From NCBI GenBank assembly GCA_031292275.1, contig JARLHL010000065.1:1-36689 (forward strand): 36,689 nucleotides of DNA. Reading direction: 5' to 3'. Origin of the DNA: Desulfocapsaceae bacterium. GTDB lineage: Bacteria; Desulfobacterota; Desulfobulbia; Desulfobulbales; Desulfocapsaceae. Made by a program: the position numbers and the translations under genes. Each line of letters starts with the position of its first letter. The first letter of the stretch is position 1. This document shows, piece by piece, positions 16,301 through 25,004 of this stretch. The notes under the pieces were generated by a model. The model made no database searches. It had not been told where the DNA came from and saw nothing but the letters and a program-made list of their open reading frames with translations.

Positions 16301-16332
16301 AGATACCTGCGGGGGCGACCCTGCAGGTATCT
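16301..16332 (+). other. Strong leader hairpin with GNRA tetraloop
   Basis: AGATACCTGC (16301-16310) pairs perfectly with GCAGGTATCT (16323-16332). The stem continues through GGGG/CCCT to 14 bp closed by a GCGA tetraloop. It is followed by T-rich CTCCTTTTC about 8 nt later. It is either a terminator or attenuator of upstream transcription, or a leader element of the acyl-CoA synthetase gene. Confidence 0.6.
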
Positions 16333-16473
16333 GATCCGCTCTCCTTTTCTTGGATAGGCGATGCCTCGGGATACGGATCGCTACTTGATTTTCCACATCA
16401 AATATATACAATGAAAGAAATATCTTGATTTTCACTCCCCTTACACCCGTATTACAAAAGGACTCATGCACAC

Positions 16474-18585
16474 ATGTTAGAACATCTTTTTTCTCCGGAA
16501 AGTGTCGCCATTGTCGGCGCTTCGCACAAACCCGGCAAGGTAGGCCATGATATTCTCGCAAACCTGGTAAAGGGAGGATTTACAGGAAAGATAATTCCGG
16601 TAAATCCTGCGGGAGGGACCTTGCTGGGGCTTCCCGTCTACGCCAACCTCTCAAGCTATGACGGCACAATAGACCAGGTGATCCTGGCTGTCCCCAAGAG
16701 CGCCATTATTGCCAACGTCAAGGACGCCATTGCCAAAAAGGCAAAGAACATCATTATGATCACCGCAGGCTTCAAGGAGTCCGGCGCCGAAGGCCTGGCT
16801 CTGGAGAACGAGGTCATCGGCCTGTGCAAACGCGGCGGCATCCGCCTCCTCGGACCGAACTGCCTTGGCCTGCTGAACACCAAAAATGGCCTGAACAGTT
16901 CCTTTGCCGGCGATCTTCCTCAGGCCGGCAATATAGCTGTCATGTCGCAATCGGGGGCCCTGTGCACATCGATCCTCGATCTGGCCGCCGGCCGTCATCT
17001 CGGCCTGTCCAAGCTTGTCAGCATCGGCAACAAGGCCGATATCAACGAGAATGATCTGCTGTCCTATTTTGCCAAGGACGAGGAGACCAAGGTGATCGTA
17101 GGCTATCTGGAGAACATCGTCACCGGCGATAAATTCATCAAGGTTGCCGATGCCGCCTGTTCGAAGAAACCTGTGGTCATCCTCAAGTCGGGAACCAGCA
17201 AGGCCGGGCAGAAGGCCGCGGCCAGCCATACCGGTGTGCTTGCCGGGGCGGATACCGCCTACGGCGCCGCCTTTAAGCGATCCGGCGTGATCCGGGCCGA
17301 TACCTTCGAGGCCCTGTTTGATTATGCCTCGGCCCTTTCCATGCAGCCGCTGCCCAATGGCGACCGGGTCCTGATCATTACCAACGCCGGCGGCCCCGGC
17401 ACCATGGCCGCCGATGCGGTGGAGCACTCGGGCATGACAGTGGCCGAACTGGATACCAACACCGCCGCGGCCCTCAGGGACAAGCTGCCCGAGGCCGCCA
17501 GCGTCGGCAATCCGGTGGATGTCCTGGGAGACGCCCCTCCGGAACGCTATGCCGAGGCGTTGAAGGCCGCCCAGGACGATGCGTCGGTGGATGCCATCAT
17601 CGTCATCCTGACCCCGCAGGCCATGACCAATCCCACGGAGGCCGCCCGGGCCATCGCCCAGGCGCTCAACGGCAGCAAGCCTGTGCTTGCCTCCTTCATG
17701 GGCGGCAAGGAAGTCCTCCCCGGCCGCCAGGAACTAACCTCCGCGGGGCTTCCCGATTATGAATCTCCCGAACGGGCGGTGGCGGCCCTCAAGGTCATGT
17801 ACGAGTATGCGACCTGGCTTAGGCGACCGCCCCGGATCGTCACCCGCTTCCGGGTCAACCGCAGGCGGGCCTGCCGGATCATCGCCCGCAGCCAGCGCAA
17901 CAATATCCTGCAGCTCAACGAGGTCAAAGCCAAGAAGATCCTTGACGCCTATGGGTTCAATGTCCTGCCGGGCCGTCTGGTGACCTTTGCCGATGAGGCT
18001 GTGGAACTGTCACGGCGGATCGGCTATCCCGTGGCGATCAAGATCGTCTCCCCCGATATCATTCATAAATCCGATATGGGCGGGGTAAAGCTCAACCTTT
18101 CCAGCGCCCAGCAGGTCAGGGATGCATTCGACCTGATGATGATGCGGATCCGGCAGCGGGTCCCCAATGCCCGTATTGAAGGCATCTATATGGAGAAGAT
18201 GGGTGACCCCGGCCTCGAGGTCATCCTCGGCATGACCAGGGATCCGCAGTTCGGTCCGATGCTGATGTTCGGCCTGGGCGGAATCTTCGTCGAGGTCATG
18301 AAGGACGTGACCTTCCATCTGGCCCCCATCACCCACGACGAGGCCGTCCAAATGCTCAAATCGACCCGCTCCTACGGGATGCTTGAAGGACGAAGGGGGC
18401 GGCAGGGAGTGGATATCGCGGCCATCGCCAGCGGCCTGCAGCGCATCAGCCAGTTGACCACGGATTTCCCGCAGATCACCGAACTGGATATCAACCCCTT
18501 TATTGTCGGAGAATTCGGCTCTGAGCCGGTTGTGGCCGATGCCAGGATCACCCTTGCCCCTGCCGACGAGAAATTTATTGTATGA
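16474..18585 (+). CDS. ADP-forming acetyl/acyl-CoA synthetase, alpha-beta fusion
   Basis: A 703-residue NDP-forming acyl-CoA synthetase (COG1042 type). The N-terminal CoA-binding domain (SVAIVGASHKPGKVG) is followed by succinyl-CoA-synthetase-like domains with phospho-His252 in ASHTGVLAG, and a C-terminal ATP-grasp domain with His531 in IIHKSDMGGVKL. It converts acetyl-CoA (or another acyl-CoA), ADP and phosphate to the acid, CoA and ATP. In this setting it would conserve energy from lactate-derived acetyl-CoA, replacing phosphotransacetylase/acetate kinase; this is inferred. Unlike protein acetyltransferase Pat of enterobacteria, it has no GNAT domain, but the next gene does. AAAGGA lies about 12 nt before the start. 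Sigma-54 promoter upstream. Confidence 0.92.
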   Translation: MLEHLFSPESVAIVGASHKPGKVGHDILANLVKGGFTGKIIPVNPAGGTLLGLPVYANLSSYDGTIDQVILAVPKSAIIANVKDAIAKKAKNIIMITAGFKESGAEGLALENEVIGLCKRGGIRLLGPNCLGLLNTKNGLNSSFAGDLPQAGNIAVMSQSGALCTSILDLAAGRHLGLSKLVSIGNKADINENDLLSYFAKDEETKVIVGYLENIVTGDKFIKVADAACSKKPVVILKSGTSKAGQKAAASHTGVLAGADTAYGAAFKRSGVIRADTFEALFDYASALSMQPLPNGDRVLIITNAGGPGTMAADAVEHSGMTVAELDTNTAAALRDKLPEAASVGNPVDVLGDAPPERYAEALKAAQDDASVDAIIVILTPQAMTNPTEAARAIAQALNGSKPVLASFMGGKEVLPGRQELTSAGLPDYESPERAVAALKVMYEYATWLRRPPRIVTRFRVNRRRACRIIARSQRNNILQLNEVKAKKILDAYGFNVLPGRLVTFADEAVELSRRIGYPVAIKIVSPDIIHKSDMGGVKLNLSSAQQVRDAFDLMMMRIRQRVPNARIEGIYMEKMGDPGLEVILGMTRDPQFGPMLMFGLGGIFVEVMKDVTFHLAPITHDEAVQMLKSTRSYGMLEGRRGRQGVDIAAIASGLQRISQLTTDFPQITELDINPFIVGEFGSEPVVADARITLAPADEKFIV

Positions 18586-18632
18586 TTTTGCTGTTCTATA
18601 ATTAATCACCTGTAATAGAGAAGGATAGAGAT

Positions 18633-20513
18633 ATGGAGTTCGACAGTAACTGGCAGGAAAAGTATAAAGATATGGTGACCACGCCGAAGAAGGCGGCCAG
18701 GCATATCCGTTCAGGGCAGCGGGTCTTTATCGGCACAGGCTGCGCCGAACCGACGGAGCTTATCAACGCGATGACCGCCAGGGCCGGGGAGCTGGCCGAT
18801 GTGGAGATCGTCCAGCTCTTCACCAAGGGCGATGCGCTGTATGCCCAGAAAAAATTTGCCGACAGCTTCATGGTCAATTCGTTTTTCATCGGCCAGAACG
18901 TCAGGGGAATGATTCAGGAGGGGCTTGGCAGCTATACCCCCACCCTGCTTTCCAACATCCCGCATCTGTTCAATACCGGACGTATTCCTCTGGATGTGGC
19001 GCTGATTCAGGTGACCCCTCCCGATATAAACGGCAAGGTCAGTCTCGGCATCTCCGTGGATATCGTCAAGAGCGCCATTGAAAACGCCTCGCTGATCATC
19101 GCCCAGGTGAATCCGCAGATGCCGTGGACCTTCTGTGACAGCTGTATCGATATCTTCGATATCGACATCCTGGTGCCGGCCGATGCGCCGCTGCTGGAGA
19201 GGGAAACGGAGCTGCTGAACGATGTGGGCCGCGCCATCGGCCGGAATGTGGCCACCCTGGTGCCCGACGGCTCCACCGTTCAATTCGGTCTGGGCCGGAT
19301 GCCCGGATTCGGACGCCTCCCCCATGCCGCCATCGAGTTTCTGAAGGACAAGAAGGACCTGGGCATCCACAGCGAGATGGTCACCGATTCCATCATCGAT
19401 CTGGTCGAGTCGGGGGTGGTCAACGGCGCCCGCAAGAGTTTTGACCGCGGCAGGGTTGTGATCAGCTTCTGCATGGGTACGAAGAGGTTGTACGACTATG
19501 TCGATAACAATCCGCTGTTCTGCTTCCGCCCGACGGAGTATGTCAACGATTCGAATGTGATCCGCCAGCAGACCAAGATGGTGGCCATCAATATGGGCAT
19601 GGAGATTGATCTCACCGGCCAGGTCAGCACCGACTCCATGGACGGCAAGTTCTATTCCGGCATCGGCGGCATGGTGGATTTCAACCGGGGGGCGTCCAAA
19701 TGCCGGGATGGCAGGACTATTGTTGTCATCCCCTCTACCGATGCGGATGAACAGAAGAGCCTGATCGTCCCCCAGCTGACCGTGGGTGCCGGGGTCACCA
19801 TTACCCGCGGAGCGATCCATTTCGTGGTCACCGAATACGGTGTCGCTTACCTGTACGGGAAGTCCATCCAGGAACGGGTCATGGCGCTCATCTCAATCGC
19901 CCACCCCAAATTCCGGGAGCAGCTCTGCAGGGAGGCCGTCGAGGCCCACTTCATCAGGCCGGAGATGGCTGAAGTCAGCACCAAATTCCTGCTGTCCAGC
20001 GACGAGTCGATGAAGAGCATGCTGCTGCTCGATGACGGCAGCCAGATCAATTTCCGTTCGGTCCGGCCGACGGATGAGCCGAGTATGCGGGGGCTGGTCT
20101 ATGAGCTCTCCCGGGAGACGATTTACTACCGGTTCATGAGCCAGCAGAGCAAGTTCACTCACCAGCAGATCCAGAATTTCGTCTATATCGACCACCGGAA
20201 GGACGTGGCCATCGTCGGAACGGTGCCGGAGTCTTACGGCGAGTCCATCATCTGTGTGGGCCGCTATTATCTCGACGCGAAGACCAACAAGGCCGAGGTT
20301 GCCTTTGTCATCCGGGATGAGTGGCAGGATCGCGGCATCGGCACCCATGTCTTCAAGCTGCTTGTCGATATCGCCAAACGGAACGGAATCGCCGGATTTA
20401 CCGCCGAGGTCCTCCGCGACAACAAGCGCATGCGCGCCATCTTTATGAACTCGGGGCTTAAGGTGACCCACAGAGTCGAGGAGGGGGTCTACAGTTTCGT
20501 GATTGACTTTTGA
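18633..20513 (+). CDS. Acetyl-CoA hydrolase/CoA-transferase fused to GNAT domain
   Basis: A 626-residue fusion. Residues 1 to about 450 are a CoA-transferase of the acetyl-CoA hydrolase / 4-hydroxybutyrate CoA-transferase family. The probable catalytic Glu248 is in GIHSEMVTDSIIDLVESG, and the later stretches GIGGMVDFNRGA and VTEYGVAYLYGKS are typical. Residues ~465-626 are a GNAT acetyltransferase with the CoA-binding loop QDRGIG (565-570). The first part would move CoA between acetyl-CoA and another acid. The GNAT part may modify a protein, perhaps the acyl-CoA synthetase encoded 47 bp upstream. Both are last in the operon, ended by a terminator. Substrates are not deducible from sequence. 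Confidence 0.9.
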   Translation: MEFDSNWQEKYKDMVTTPKKAARHIRSGQRVFIGTGCAEPTELINAMTARAGELADVEIVQLFTKGDALYAQKKFADSFMVNSFFIGQNVRGMIQEGLGSYTPTLLSNIPHLFNTGRIPLDVALIQVTPPDINGKVSLGISVDIVKSAIENASLIIAQVNPQMPWTFCDSCIDIFDIDILVPADAPLLERETELLNDVGRAIGRNVATLVPDGSTVQFGLGRMPGFGRLPHAAIEFLKDKKDLGIHSEMVTDSIIDLVESGVVNGARKSFDRGRVVISFCMGTKRLYDYVDNNPLFCFRPTEYVNDSNVIRQQTKMVAINMGMEIDLTGQVSTDSMDGKFYSGIGGMVDFNRGASKCRDGRTIVVIPSTDADEQKSLIVPQLTVGAGVTITRGAIHFVVTEYGVAYLYGKSIQERVMALISIAHPKFREQLCREAVEAHFIRPEMAEVSTKFLLSSDESMKSMLLLDDGSQINFRSVRPTDEPSMRGLVYELSRETIYYRFMSQQSKFTHQQIQNFVYIDHRKDVAIVGTVPESYGESIICVGRYYLDAKTNKAEVAFVIRDEWQDRGIGTHVFKLLVDIAKRNGIAGFTAEVLRDNKRMRAIFMNSGLKVTHRVEEGVYSFVIDF

Positions 20514-20912
20514 TTTTGCCCTTCAGGCCTTTTTACCATGAGCCTGCCGCCCTGTCTAATGTGGGACGGCAGGCGCCAACATGAAGCCCCGGCCCCGTCA
20601 GGAACCGGGGCTTTTGTGTTACGACTTCCCCCCCTCCTCCAAGGGGGGCTCTGCTTCAAACGATCAACTTGATCTTCCTGTTCGTCTTATTCCTGCCGTT
20701 TCGTGTCAGTATCCGGGTCTGTTTTGCCTGTGGTAAATCAGAAATGACGAGCTGATTGAGCAGGCTCTCCGGCTCTGGGGCGCTGTAGAGGACCGTCCGG
20801 GCAGAGTCTCTTTTTTCTTTGCACTTTTACTGGAATTGTGGGATGCTCTTGCCTTGAGAAGGACCTTGTAATAGCAACCATTTACCACCAACCTTATTGA
20901 GGTTGACAGACC
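20514..20912. other. Intergenic region with tandem hairpins
   Basis: A 399-bp region. It begins with hairpin GCCTGCCG/CGGCAGGC (20542-20549, 20567-20574), then the terminator at 20585-20615, then a C6/G6 inverted repeat near 20626-20646. The remaining ~260 bp have no recognised element; a 61-codon minus-strand frame at 20706-20891 shows no family features. Confidence 0.5.
20585..20615 (+). terminator. Rho-independent terminator of the acyl-CoA synthetase operon
   Basis: AGCCCCGG (20585-20592) and CCGGGGCT (20605-20612) form a perfect 8-bp GC-rich stem with a 12-nt loop and a short T run. Confidence 0.85.
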
Positions 20913-21773
20913 ATGATTCCCGTTTACCCTGCCTCCGCTGAAATCACTTTAGCGCTGCGTCCGCTTCTGCATCCCCGGTTTCAAATGCTGGCGGATGGGA
21001 TTTCGGAGTTTACCTTTGCCAATATGTTCCTCTTCCGGCAGGCTCACGGCTATAAGATCTCCATGCTTGCCGAGGATCTGCCGGTGATTCACGGCAAAGA
21101 CGCCGGCGCCTCCTTTTTTATGCTACCCTTTGGCCTGCCCGATGCCGCCGTTCTGAATCGGCTGTTTTGTGACCACGGTCAGATGAAATGTGTGTCGGCA
21201 GAGCAGAAGAGCGTCTTTGAGAATCTCGGTTATCGCGTTGTCGAAGACCGCGATAATTTTGATTATCTCTATCTCAGGAAGGATTTGGCCGAGTTGAGCG
21301 GCAGAAAATTTCACAAGAAGAGGAATCTGGTCAAGGCCTTTGCCGAGAGCCATAATTATGAGGGACGGCCTTTGCTCGAGGAATATCTGGGTGACGCCCT
21401 GCAGATCCTCGAGGACTGGAGGCAGGCGCACGACACCCCGGGGGATTACGCTGCGGCCCGCGAGGCCCTGGAAAAGTCCTGGGACCTGCAGCTCTGTGGG
21501 GGGATCTACTATGTGGAAAATCGTCCCGTCGCCTATACCCTTGGAGAGGAGCTTGCGAAAGGGACCAGCTTTGTGATTCACTTCGAAAAGGCCGTATCGG
21601 GTTATAAGGGCTTATTTCAGTTCATCAACCAGGCCTTTGCCTCCATCCTGCCTGACATGTATGTCACCATAAACAGGGAGCAGGATCTTGGAGACGATGG
21701 CCTGAGGCGGGCCAAGCATAGCTATAAGCCATCGGGATATGTCGAGAAATATCGAGTTTTTCCTCAAATATAA
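20913..21773 (+). CDS. DUF2156 / GNAT-fold protein
   Basis: A 286-residue protein of the DUF2156 family (COG4866), related to the C-terminal catalytic domain of phosphatidylglycerol lysyltransferases. Recognisable stretches are SEFTFANMFLFR near the N-terminus, DYLYLRKDLAELSGRKFHKKRNLV in the middle, and FINQAFASILPDMYVTINREQDLGDDGLRRAK near the end. It consists of two GNAT-like folds and probably transfers an aminoacyl or acyl group, but members of this branch have no agreed function. It is soluble, with no membrane segment. GAGG lies 12 nt before the start. It stands alone after a terminator and is followed by a gene with its own promoter. Confidence 0.85.
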   Translation: MIPVYPASAEITLALRPLLHPRFQMLADGISEFTFANMFLFRQAHGYKISMLAEDLPVIHGKDAGASFFMLPFGLPDAAVLNRLFCDHGQMKCVSAEQKSVFENLGYRVVEDRDNFDYLYLRKDLAELSGRKFHKKRNLVKAFAESHNYEGRPLLEEYLGDALQILEDWRQAHDTPGDYAAAREALEKSWDLQLCGGIYYVENRPVAYTLGEELAKGTSFVIHFEKAVSGYKGLFQFINQAFASILPDMYVTINREQDLGDDGLRRAKHSYKPSGYVEKYRVFPQI

Positions 21774-21808
21774 GCAAATTTCCCTGACTTGTTTTCATGA
21801 AATAAATT

Positions 21809-21838
21809 TTGATTTATCACTGATAGTATGTCTAAAAT
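21809..21838 (+). promoter_or_regulatory. Sigma-70-type promoter for hemerythrin-PilZ gene
   Basis: TTGATT (21809-21814) and TAAAAT (21833-21838) are separated by 18 bp in an AT-rich stretch, about 50 bp before the start codon. The predicted transcription start is near 21845. Confidence 0.55.
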
Positions 21839-21891
21839 ACGACAAGAAAGGAGAAAACGCGCAATGGATTTGGTGATTTAGGGGGGAGGCT

Positions 21892-22683
21892 ATGGATGCC
21901 AATATTCAATGGAGCCCGCGAATGCAGGTGGGTTCCAGCAGGGTCGATAACCAGCACAAGGTGATATTTGACCTGATAAAGGACATCAACCGCTCGATCG
22001 GTGCAGGAGCAAACATGCAGGTCCTGGATACTCTGCTGAGTGTGGTGCGTAATTATGCCTTTAAGCACTTTGAAACCGAAGAGGAGTATTTTAAGAACCA
22101 TCCCGATTATCCCCGGCATTGTCTGGAACACTACAAGCTGATTAAGGAACTGAATACGTTCATTATTAATTTCAGAAATAACAGAAAGGACGGAGAAAAA
22201 GAACCCTCGGCCTTTCTTGAAAACTGGCTGACCCGGCATATTGAAGAGTATGATAAGCCTTTTTTCTTCCATGAGACGGCCAATCTTTCCCTGATGAACG
22301 AATCCGACCGGGTCGATGAATACGAGCCGAAGATCAAAGAAAGGCGCCTGTCCCGGCGGATACACCATAAGGATGTCGTTGACGGGGATATCCGTGTCCA
22401 TTGCTATAATGCCAGCCGTCTGAAAAGCGGGACGGCAACTATCGTGGATATGAGTACGGGCGGATTACTGCTGCACTCCCGGGATGTATATGAAATTGAT
22501 GATCTTCTCGTTGTTACGTGCAGCATTGGCGCAAACTTTAAAATGAAAGAAAAGGTAAGGGTGAAGAGATCGGATAAGAAAATATACGGTGTCGAGTTTA
22601 TTTCCCCCTCCTCTGTAACCATAGAGTTTTTAACTAAACTCTATGGAGCCGTCCACTTGCACCGCAACACCCGTTTGCCTTGA
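21892..22683 (+). CDS. Bacteriohemerythrin-PilZ fusion protein
   Basis: A 263-residue fusion. Residues 1-135 form a bacteriohemerythrin with a full set of diiron ligands: His22 (VDNQHK), His59 and Glu63 (HFETE), His76 and His80 (HCLEH), His116 and Asp121 (HIEEYD). Residues 148-255 form a PilZ domain with the cyclic-di-GMP-binding RRLSRR (151-156) and DMSTGG (Asp186, Ser188, Gly191). The protein probably joins oxygen (or NO) binding to cyclic-di-GMP signalling in the cytoplasm. There is no output domain, so it likely acts by contact, for instance on motility. A strong GGGGGAGG site precedes the start. It is a single-gene unit with a promoter and a terminator. Confidence 0.93.
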   Translation: MDANIQWSPRMQVGSSRVDNQHKVIFDLIKDINRSIGAGANMQVLDTLLSVVRNYAFKHFETEEEYFKNHPDYPRHCLEHYKLIKELNTFIINFRNNRKDGEKEPSAFLENWLTRHIEEYDKPFFFHETANLSLMNESDRVDEYEPKIKERRLSRRIHHKDVVDGDIRVHCYNASRLKSGTATIVDMSTGGLLLHSRDVYEIDDLLVVTCSIGANFKMKEKVRVKRSDKKIYGVEFISPSSVTIEFLTKLYGAVHLHRNTRLP

Positions 22684-22686
22684 TCC

Positions 22687-22713
22687 GGCAGGCTGCCCTC
22701 AGGGGCGCCTGCC
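22687..22713 (+). terminator. Terminator after hemerythrin-PilZ gene
   Basis: GGCAGGC and GCCTGCC enclose GCCC/GGGC, an 11-bp stem with one bulged T, followed by a T-rich tract about 15 nt later. It starts 4 nt after the stop codon. Confidence 0.65.
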
Positions 22714-22828
22714 ACTCGCCTGCCTCTTTTCGGCTTTCAGGTCGAGAGCAAAGCCTGTCAGCCTCCATATTTGTTTCTGTTTGTTCTAAAAGTGTTTCAT
22801 TTTATAAAATGTGTTTCACCTCGTTTTC

Positions 22829-22858
22829 CAGGAAAGGCTAGAAAAGCCCGTTTTCCTG
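22829..22858 (+). other. RNA-like hairpin in long intergenic region
   Basis: CAGGAAA-GGCT-AGAAA-AGCC-CGT-TTTCCTG can fold into a 7-bp plus 4-bp stem with a 3-nt bulge. There is no T run, so a terminator is less likely than a structured leader or small RNA. Confidence 0.35.
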
Positions 22859-23122
22859 TCTTGCGTGCAGCTCATAATTCATGCCAGGCTGGGGCGTGAC
22901 GGCCATGGAGGCCCCATCTTCGCGGCCTTGCATGAAGGAAAGACGGACGTTGTCTAAGCAGTCCTTTGCCAGTCCAAAGGTGCTGCCGTAATCGGTTCTT
23001 CCTGCATGCCTGGCGCTGCATTTTTGTTTCAGATTTCTCCCTCACATGACCGTTGCATTTCATAATGTTCCTTTCTGTTCCGTTGTGTTTCTGAATGTCT
23101 AATTCCCGGAAACAGTGAAAGC

Positions 23123-23138
23123 TGGTTCAAAAGTTGCA
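23123..23138 (+). promoter_or_regulatory. Candidate sigma-54 promoter of the Cache kinase operon
   Basis: TGGTTCAAAAGTTGCA has GG (23124-23125) and GC (23136-23137) at correct spacing and a full TTGCA -12 box, but a poor -24 box. The predicted start is near 23149, giving a 160-nt leader. It resembles the site before the other kinase (TGGTTC-N5-TTGCA). Confidence 0.4.
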
Positions 23139-23308
23139 GAAGCTAGTGGTGACTAGTCGCAAAAAGGTCTTTCCCGGGTTGGACAGGCATGCGGCATCTT
23201 TGTGAGGCAGAAGTTGGAGGAGCAAAGGAAGGCATGAGCGGTTGGGGAGGGCAGAAGGGGCAGGGCGATTTCATTTCACAATGCTGCGCGATTCTCAAGG
23301 GAACAGGC

Positions 23309-24970
23309 ATGAATGCAAAAGCCAATTATTTTATAAGACTCCAGAAGATTCTGACTTCCGCCTTCTTTGTCCTGATCATTATCCCCACCTTGATTATTGT
23401 GTGGGTGACTTCCACGAGTTCAAGAAAGGAGGCCATCGACAAGATCGAATTCTCCGAAATTCAGTTGGTCGAACACCGGAAGGATGTCATTGAACTCTTC
23501 CTGAGGCAGCAGGAGGATCTGCTCGCTATTATGATACGTCTCTATCCTGCCGATGTTCTCAAAGATCAGAAAAATCTCAGCGCCATCTTCGCGGCAATGA
23601 GTAAAACCGGGGATCTGGTCGATCTGCAGGTCCTTGACGCATCGGGGACGCAGCTTGCCTATGTAGGGCCGTATAGAGTCAATGTCGCCGGCAAAAATTA
23701 TAAGGATGCCCCCTGGTTCAAAGAGGTACTGGTCGACGGCAGACACATAAGCGATGTTTTCCAGGGGTACAGGGATATTCCCCATCTGGTTGTGGCAGTA
23801 ACGGATCCGTCACGGAGCATTATTCTGAGGAGTACCTTGAATTCGGAAATTTTCAATGGTTTCCTCTATAACGCCCGGATCGGTTCCAACGGAGATGCCT
23901 TTATTCTGAACGCCGCTGCCGAATTTCAGACGCCCAGCCTGAAGGGTGGCGGGAATAAACTGGACCCCTGGGAGAAGGAACTGGTGAGGCGACACCAGGG
24001 TACTTCGATTTCCAGGATCGGTTCGTATCTTTATGCAACAGCCTGGATGAAGGATGATCAGTGGATCCTTGTCGTCAAGTCCAAAGTGGAGGATTCCCTG
24101 GGGCACTATGACGAGCGCCGGAACAACAACCTGATCATCATTGCCGTTACCTCGGTTGTCGCCCTGTCCGTGGCTGTTTTTGTCAGCCATTTTATGGTGG
24201 TCAGAATGGAGCGGGCCGAGCGGGAGAGGTCTAATTTTAACCAGCAGATGGTGCAGATGGAGAAGATGGCCACGGTTGGCCGGCTGGCGGCAGGCATTGC
24301 CCATGAGATAAACAATCCTCTCCAGATGATCACGACCCAGGCGGGCTGGATCAAAGAACTGCTTGAGGAGGAAGATCCCGGGCAGTCGAAAAACCGGGAG
24401 GAGTATCTGGAGTCCGTCACCAAGATCAAATATCACGTGCAGCGGGCCGGCACTGTCACCCACCGGCTCCTCGGATTTTCAAAGAAAATGGCCAGCCAGC
24501 GGAATACCGTCAACGTTAATGAGATCGTTGAGGAGACCATCTCCTTTGTGGAGAATGAGGCAAAAAATAACAGCATCGAGATTATAAGAGATCTGGGTGA
24601 GGATGTTCCCCTGACCATGACCGATGGCGCCCAATTGCAGCAGGTGGTGCTGAACATCCTGAACAACGGCATGGATGCCCTGATTCAGAACGGCAGGATT
24701 GAGATCAGCACAAAATCGGATACCAGCAATATCGTAATAGAATTTTCCGACAACGGACCGGGGATGACGGAGGAGGTCATGAAGCATATCTTCGACCCCT
24801 TTTTTACCACTAAACCGGTGGGTAAAGGGACTGGTCTCGGTATGTCGATCTGCTACAACATCATGCAGAAGCTGGGGGGCCATCTTCAGGTGAAGAACCG
24901 GAAGGAAGGTGGCGCCGTTTTTACCCTGGTCCTGCCCATTGTGGCTGTTATTGAAGATAACATTGTATAA
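23309..24970 (+). CDS. Sensor histidine kinase with extracytoplasmic Cache-like domain
   Basis: About 553 residues. TM1 is at about 13-33, a periplasmic Cache-type sensing domain fills roughly 34-270 ([37 protein letters not shown]), and TM2 is at about 273-297. A coiled linker leads to HisKA with phospho-acceptor His332 ([16 protein letters not shown]) and a HATPase domain ([26 protein letters not shown]). No HAMP domain is obvious. The start at 23309 is preferred to 23189 because AAGGGA lies just upstream and the added residues are low in hydrophobicity and family likeness. It is followed 34 bp later by a stand-alone receiver, its likely partner. The ligand is unknown. Confidence 0.9.
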   Translation: MNAKANYFIRLQKILTSAFFVLIIIPTLIIVWVTSTSSRKEAIDKIEFSEIQLVEHRKDVIELFLRQQEDLLAIMIRLYPADVLKDQKNLSAIFAAMSKTGDLVDLQVLDASGTQLAYVGPYRVNVAGKNYKDAPWFKEVLVDGRHISDVFQGYRDIPHLVVAVTDPSRSIILRSTLNSEIFNGFLYNARIGSNGDAFILNAAAEFQTPSLKGGGNKLDPWEKELVRRHQGTSISRIGSYLYATAWMKDDQWILVVKSKVEDSLGHYDERRNNNLIIIAVTSVVALSVAVFVSHFMVVRMERAERERSNFNQQMVQMEKMATVGRLAAGIAHEINNPLQMITTQAGWIKELLEEEDPGQSKNREEYLESVTKIKYHVQRAGTVTHRLLGFSKKMASQRNTVNVNEIVEETISFVENEAKNNSIEIIRDLGEDVPLTMTDGAQLQQVVLNILNNGMDALIQNGRIEISTKSDTSNIVIEFSDNGPGMTEEVMKHIFDPFFTTKPVGKGTGLGMSICYNIMQKLGGHLQVKNRKEGGAVFTLVLPIVAVIEDNIV

Positions 24971-25004
24971 TTACAGGAAGATTACTGAGAAAGGAGTGGT
25001 CGCA

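Larger units (their letters stand above)
22684..23308. other. Long intergenic region, possibly with a small RNA
   Basis: A 625-bp region without a supported gene. It holds the terminator at 22687-22713, a direct repeat GTGTTTCA (22792-22799, 22811-22818) around the palindrome ATTTTATAAAAT, a hairpin at 22829-22858 (stem CAGGAAA/TTTCCTG with inner GGCT/AGCC), GC-rich sequence from 22880 to 23030, and a sigma-54-like site at 23123-23138. It is unusually long for this window. Confidence 0.5.

Noticed and set aside
19536-19538. Glu302 (RPTEYVND) as catalytic residue of the CoA-transferase
   Set aside because: The HSEM motif with Glu248 better matches the catalytic glutamate of 4-hydroxybutyrate CoA-transferases.
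20706-20891. 61-codon minus-strand open frame
   Set aside because: No ribosome site or recognisable family, and composition like the flanking non-coding DNA.
22730-22790. Cyclic-di-GMP riboswitch (GEMM) suggested by a GCAAAGCC-like string
   Set aside because: The conserved paired regions and tetraloop-receptor elements are not present; only the short string matches.
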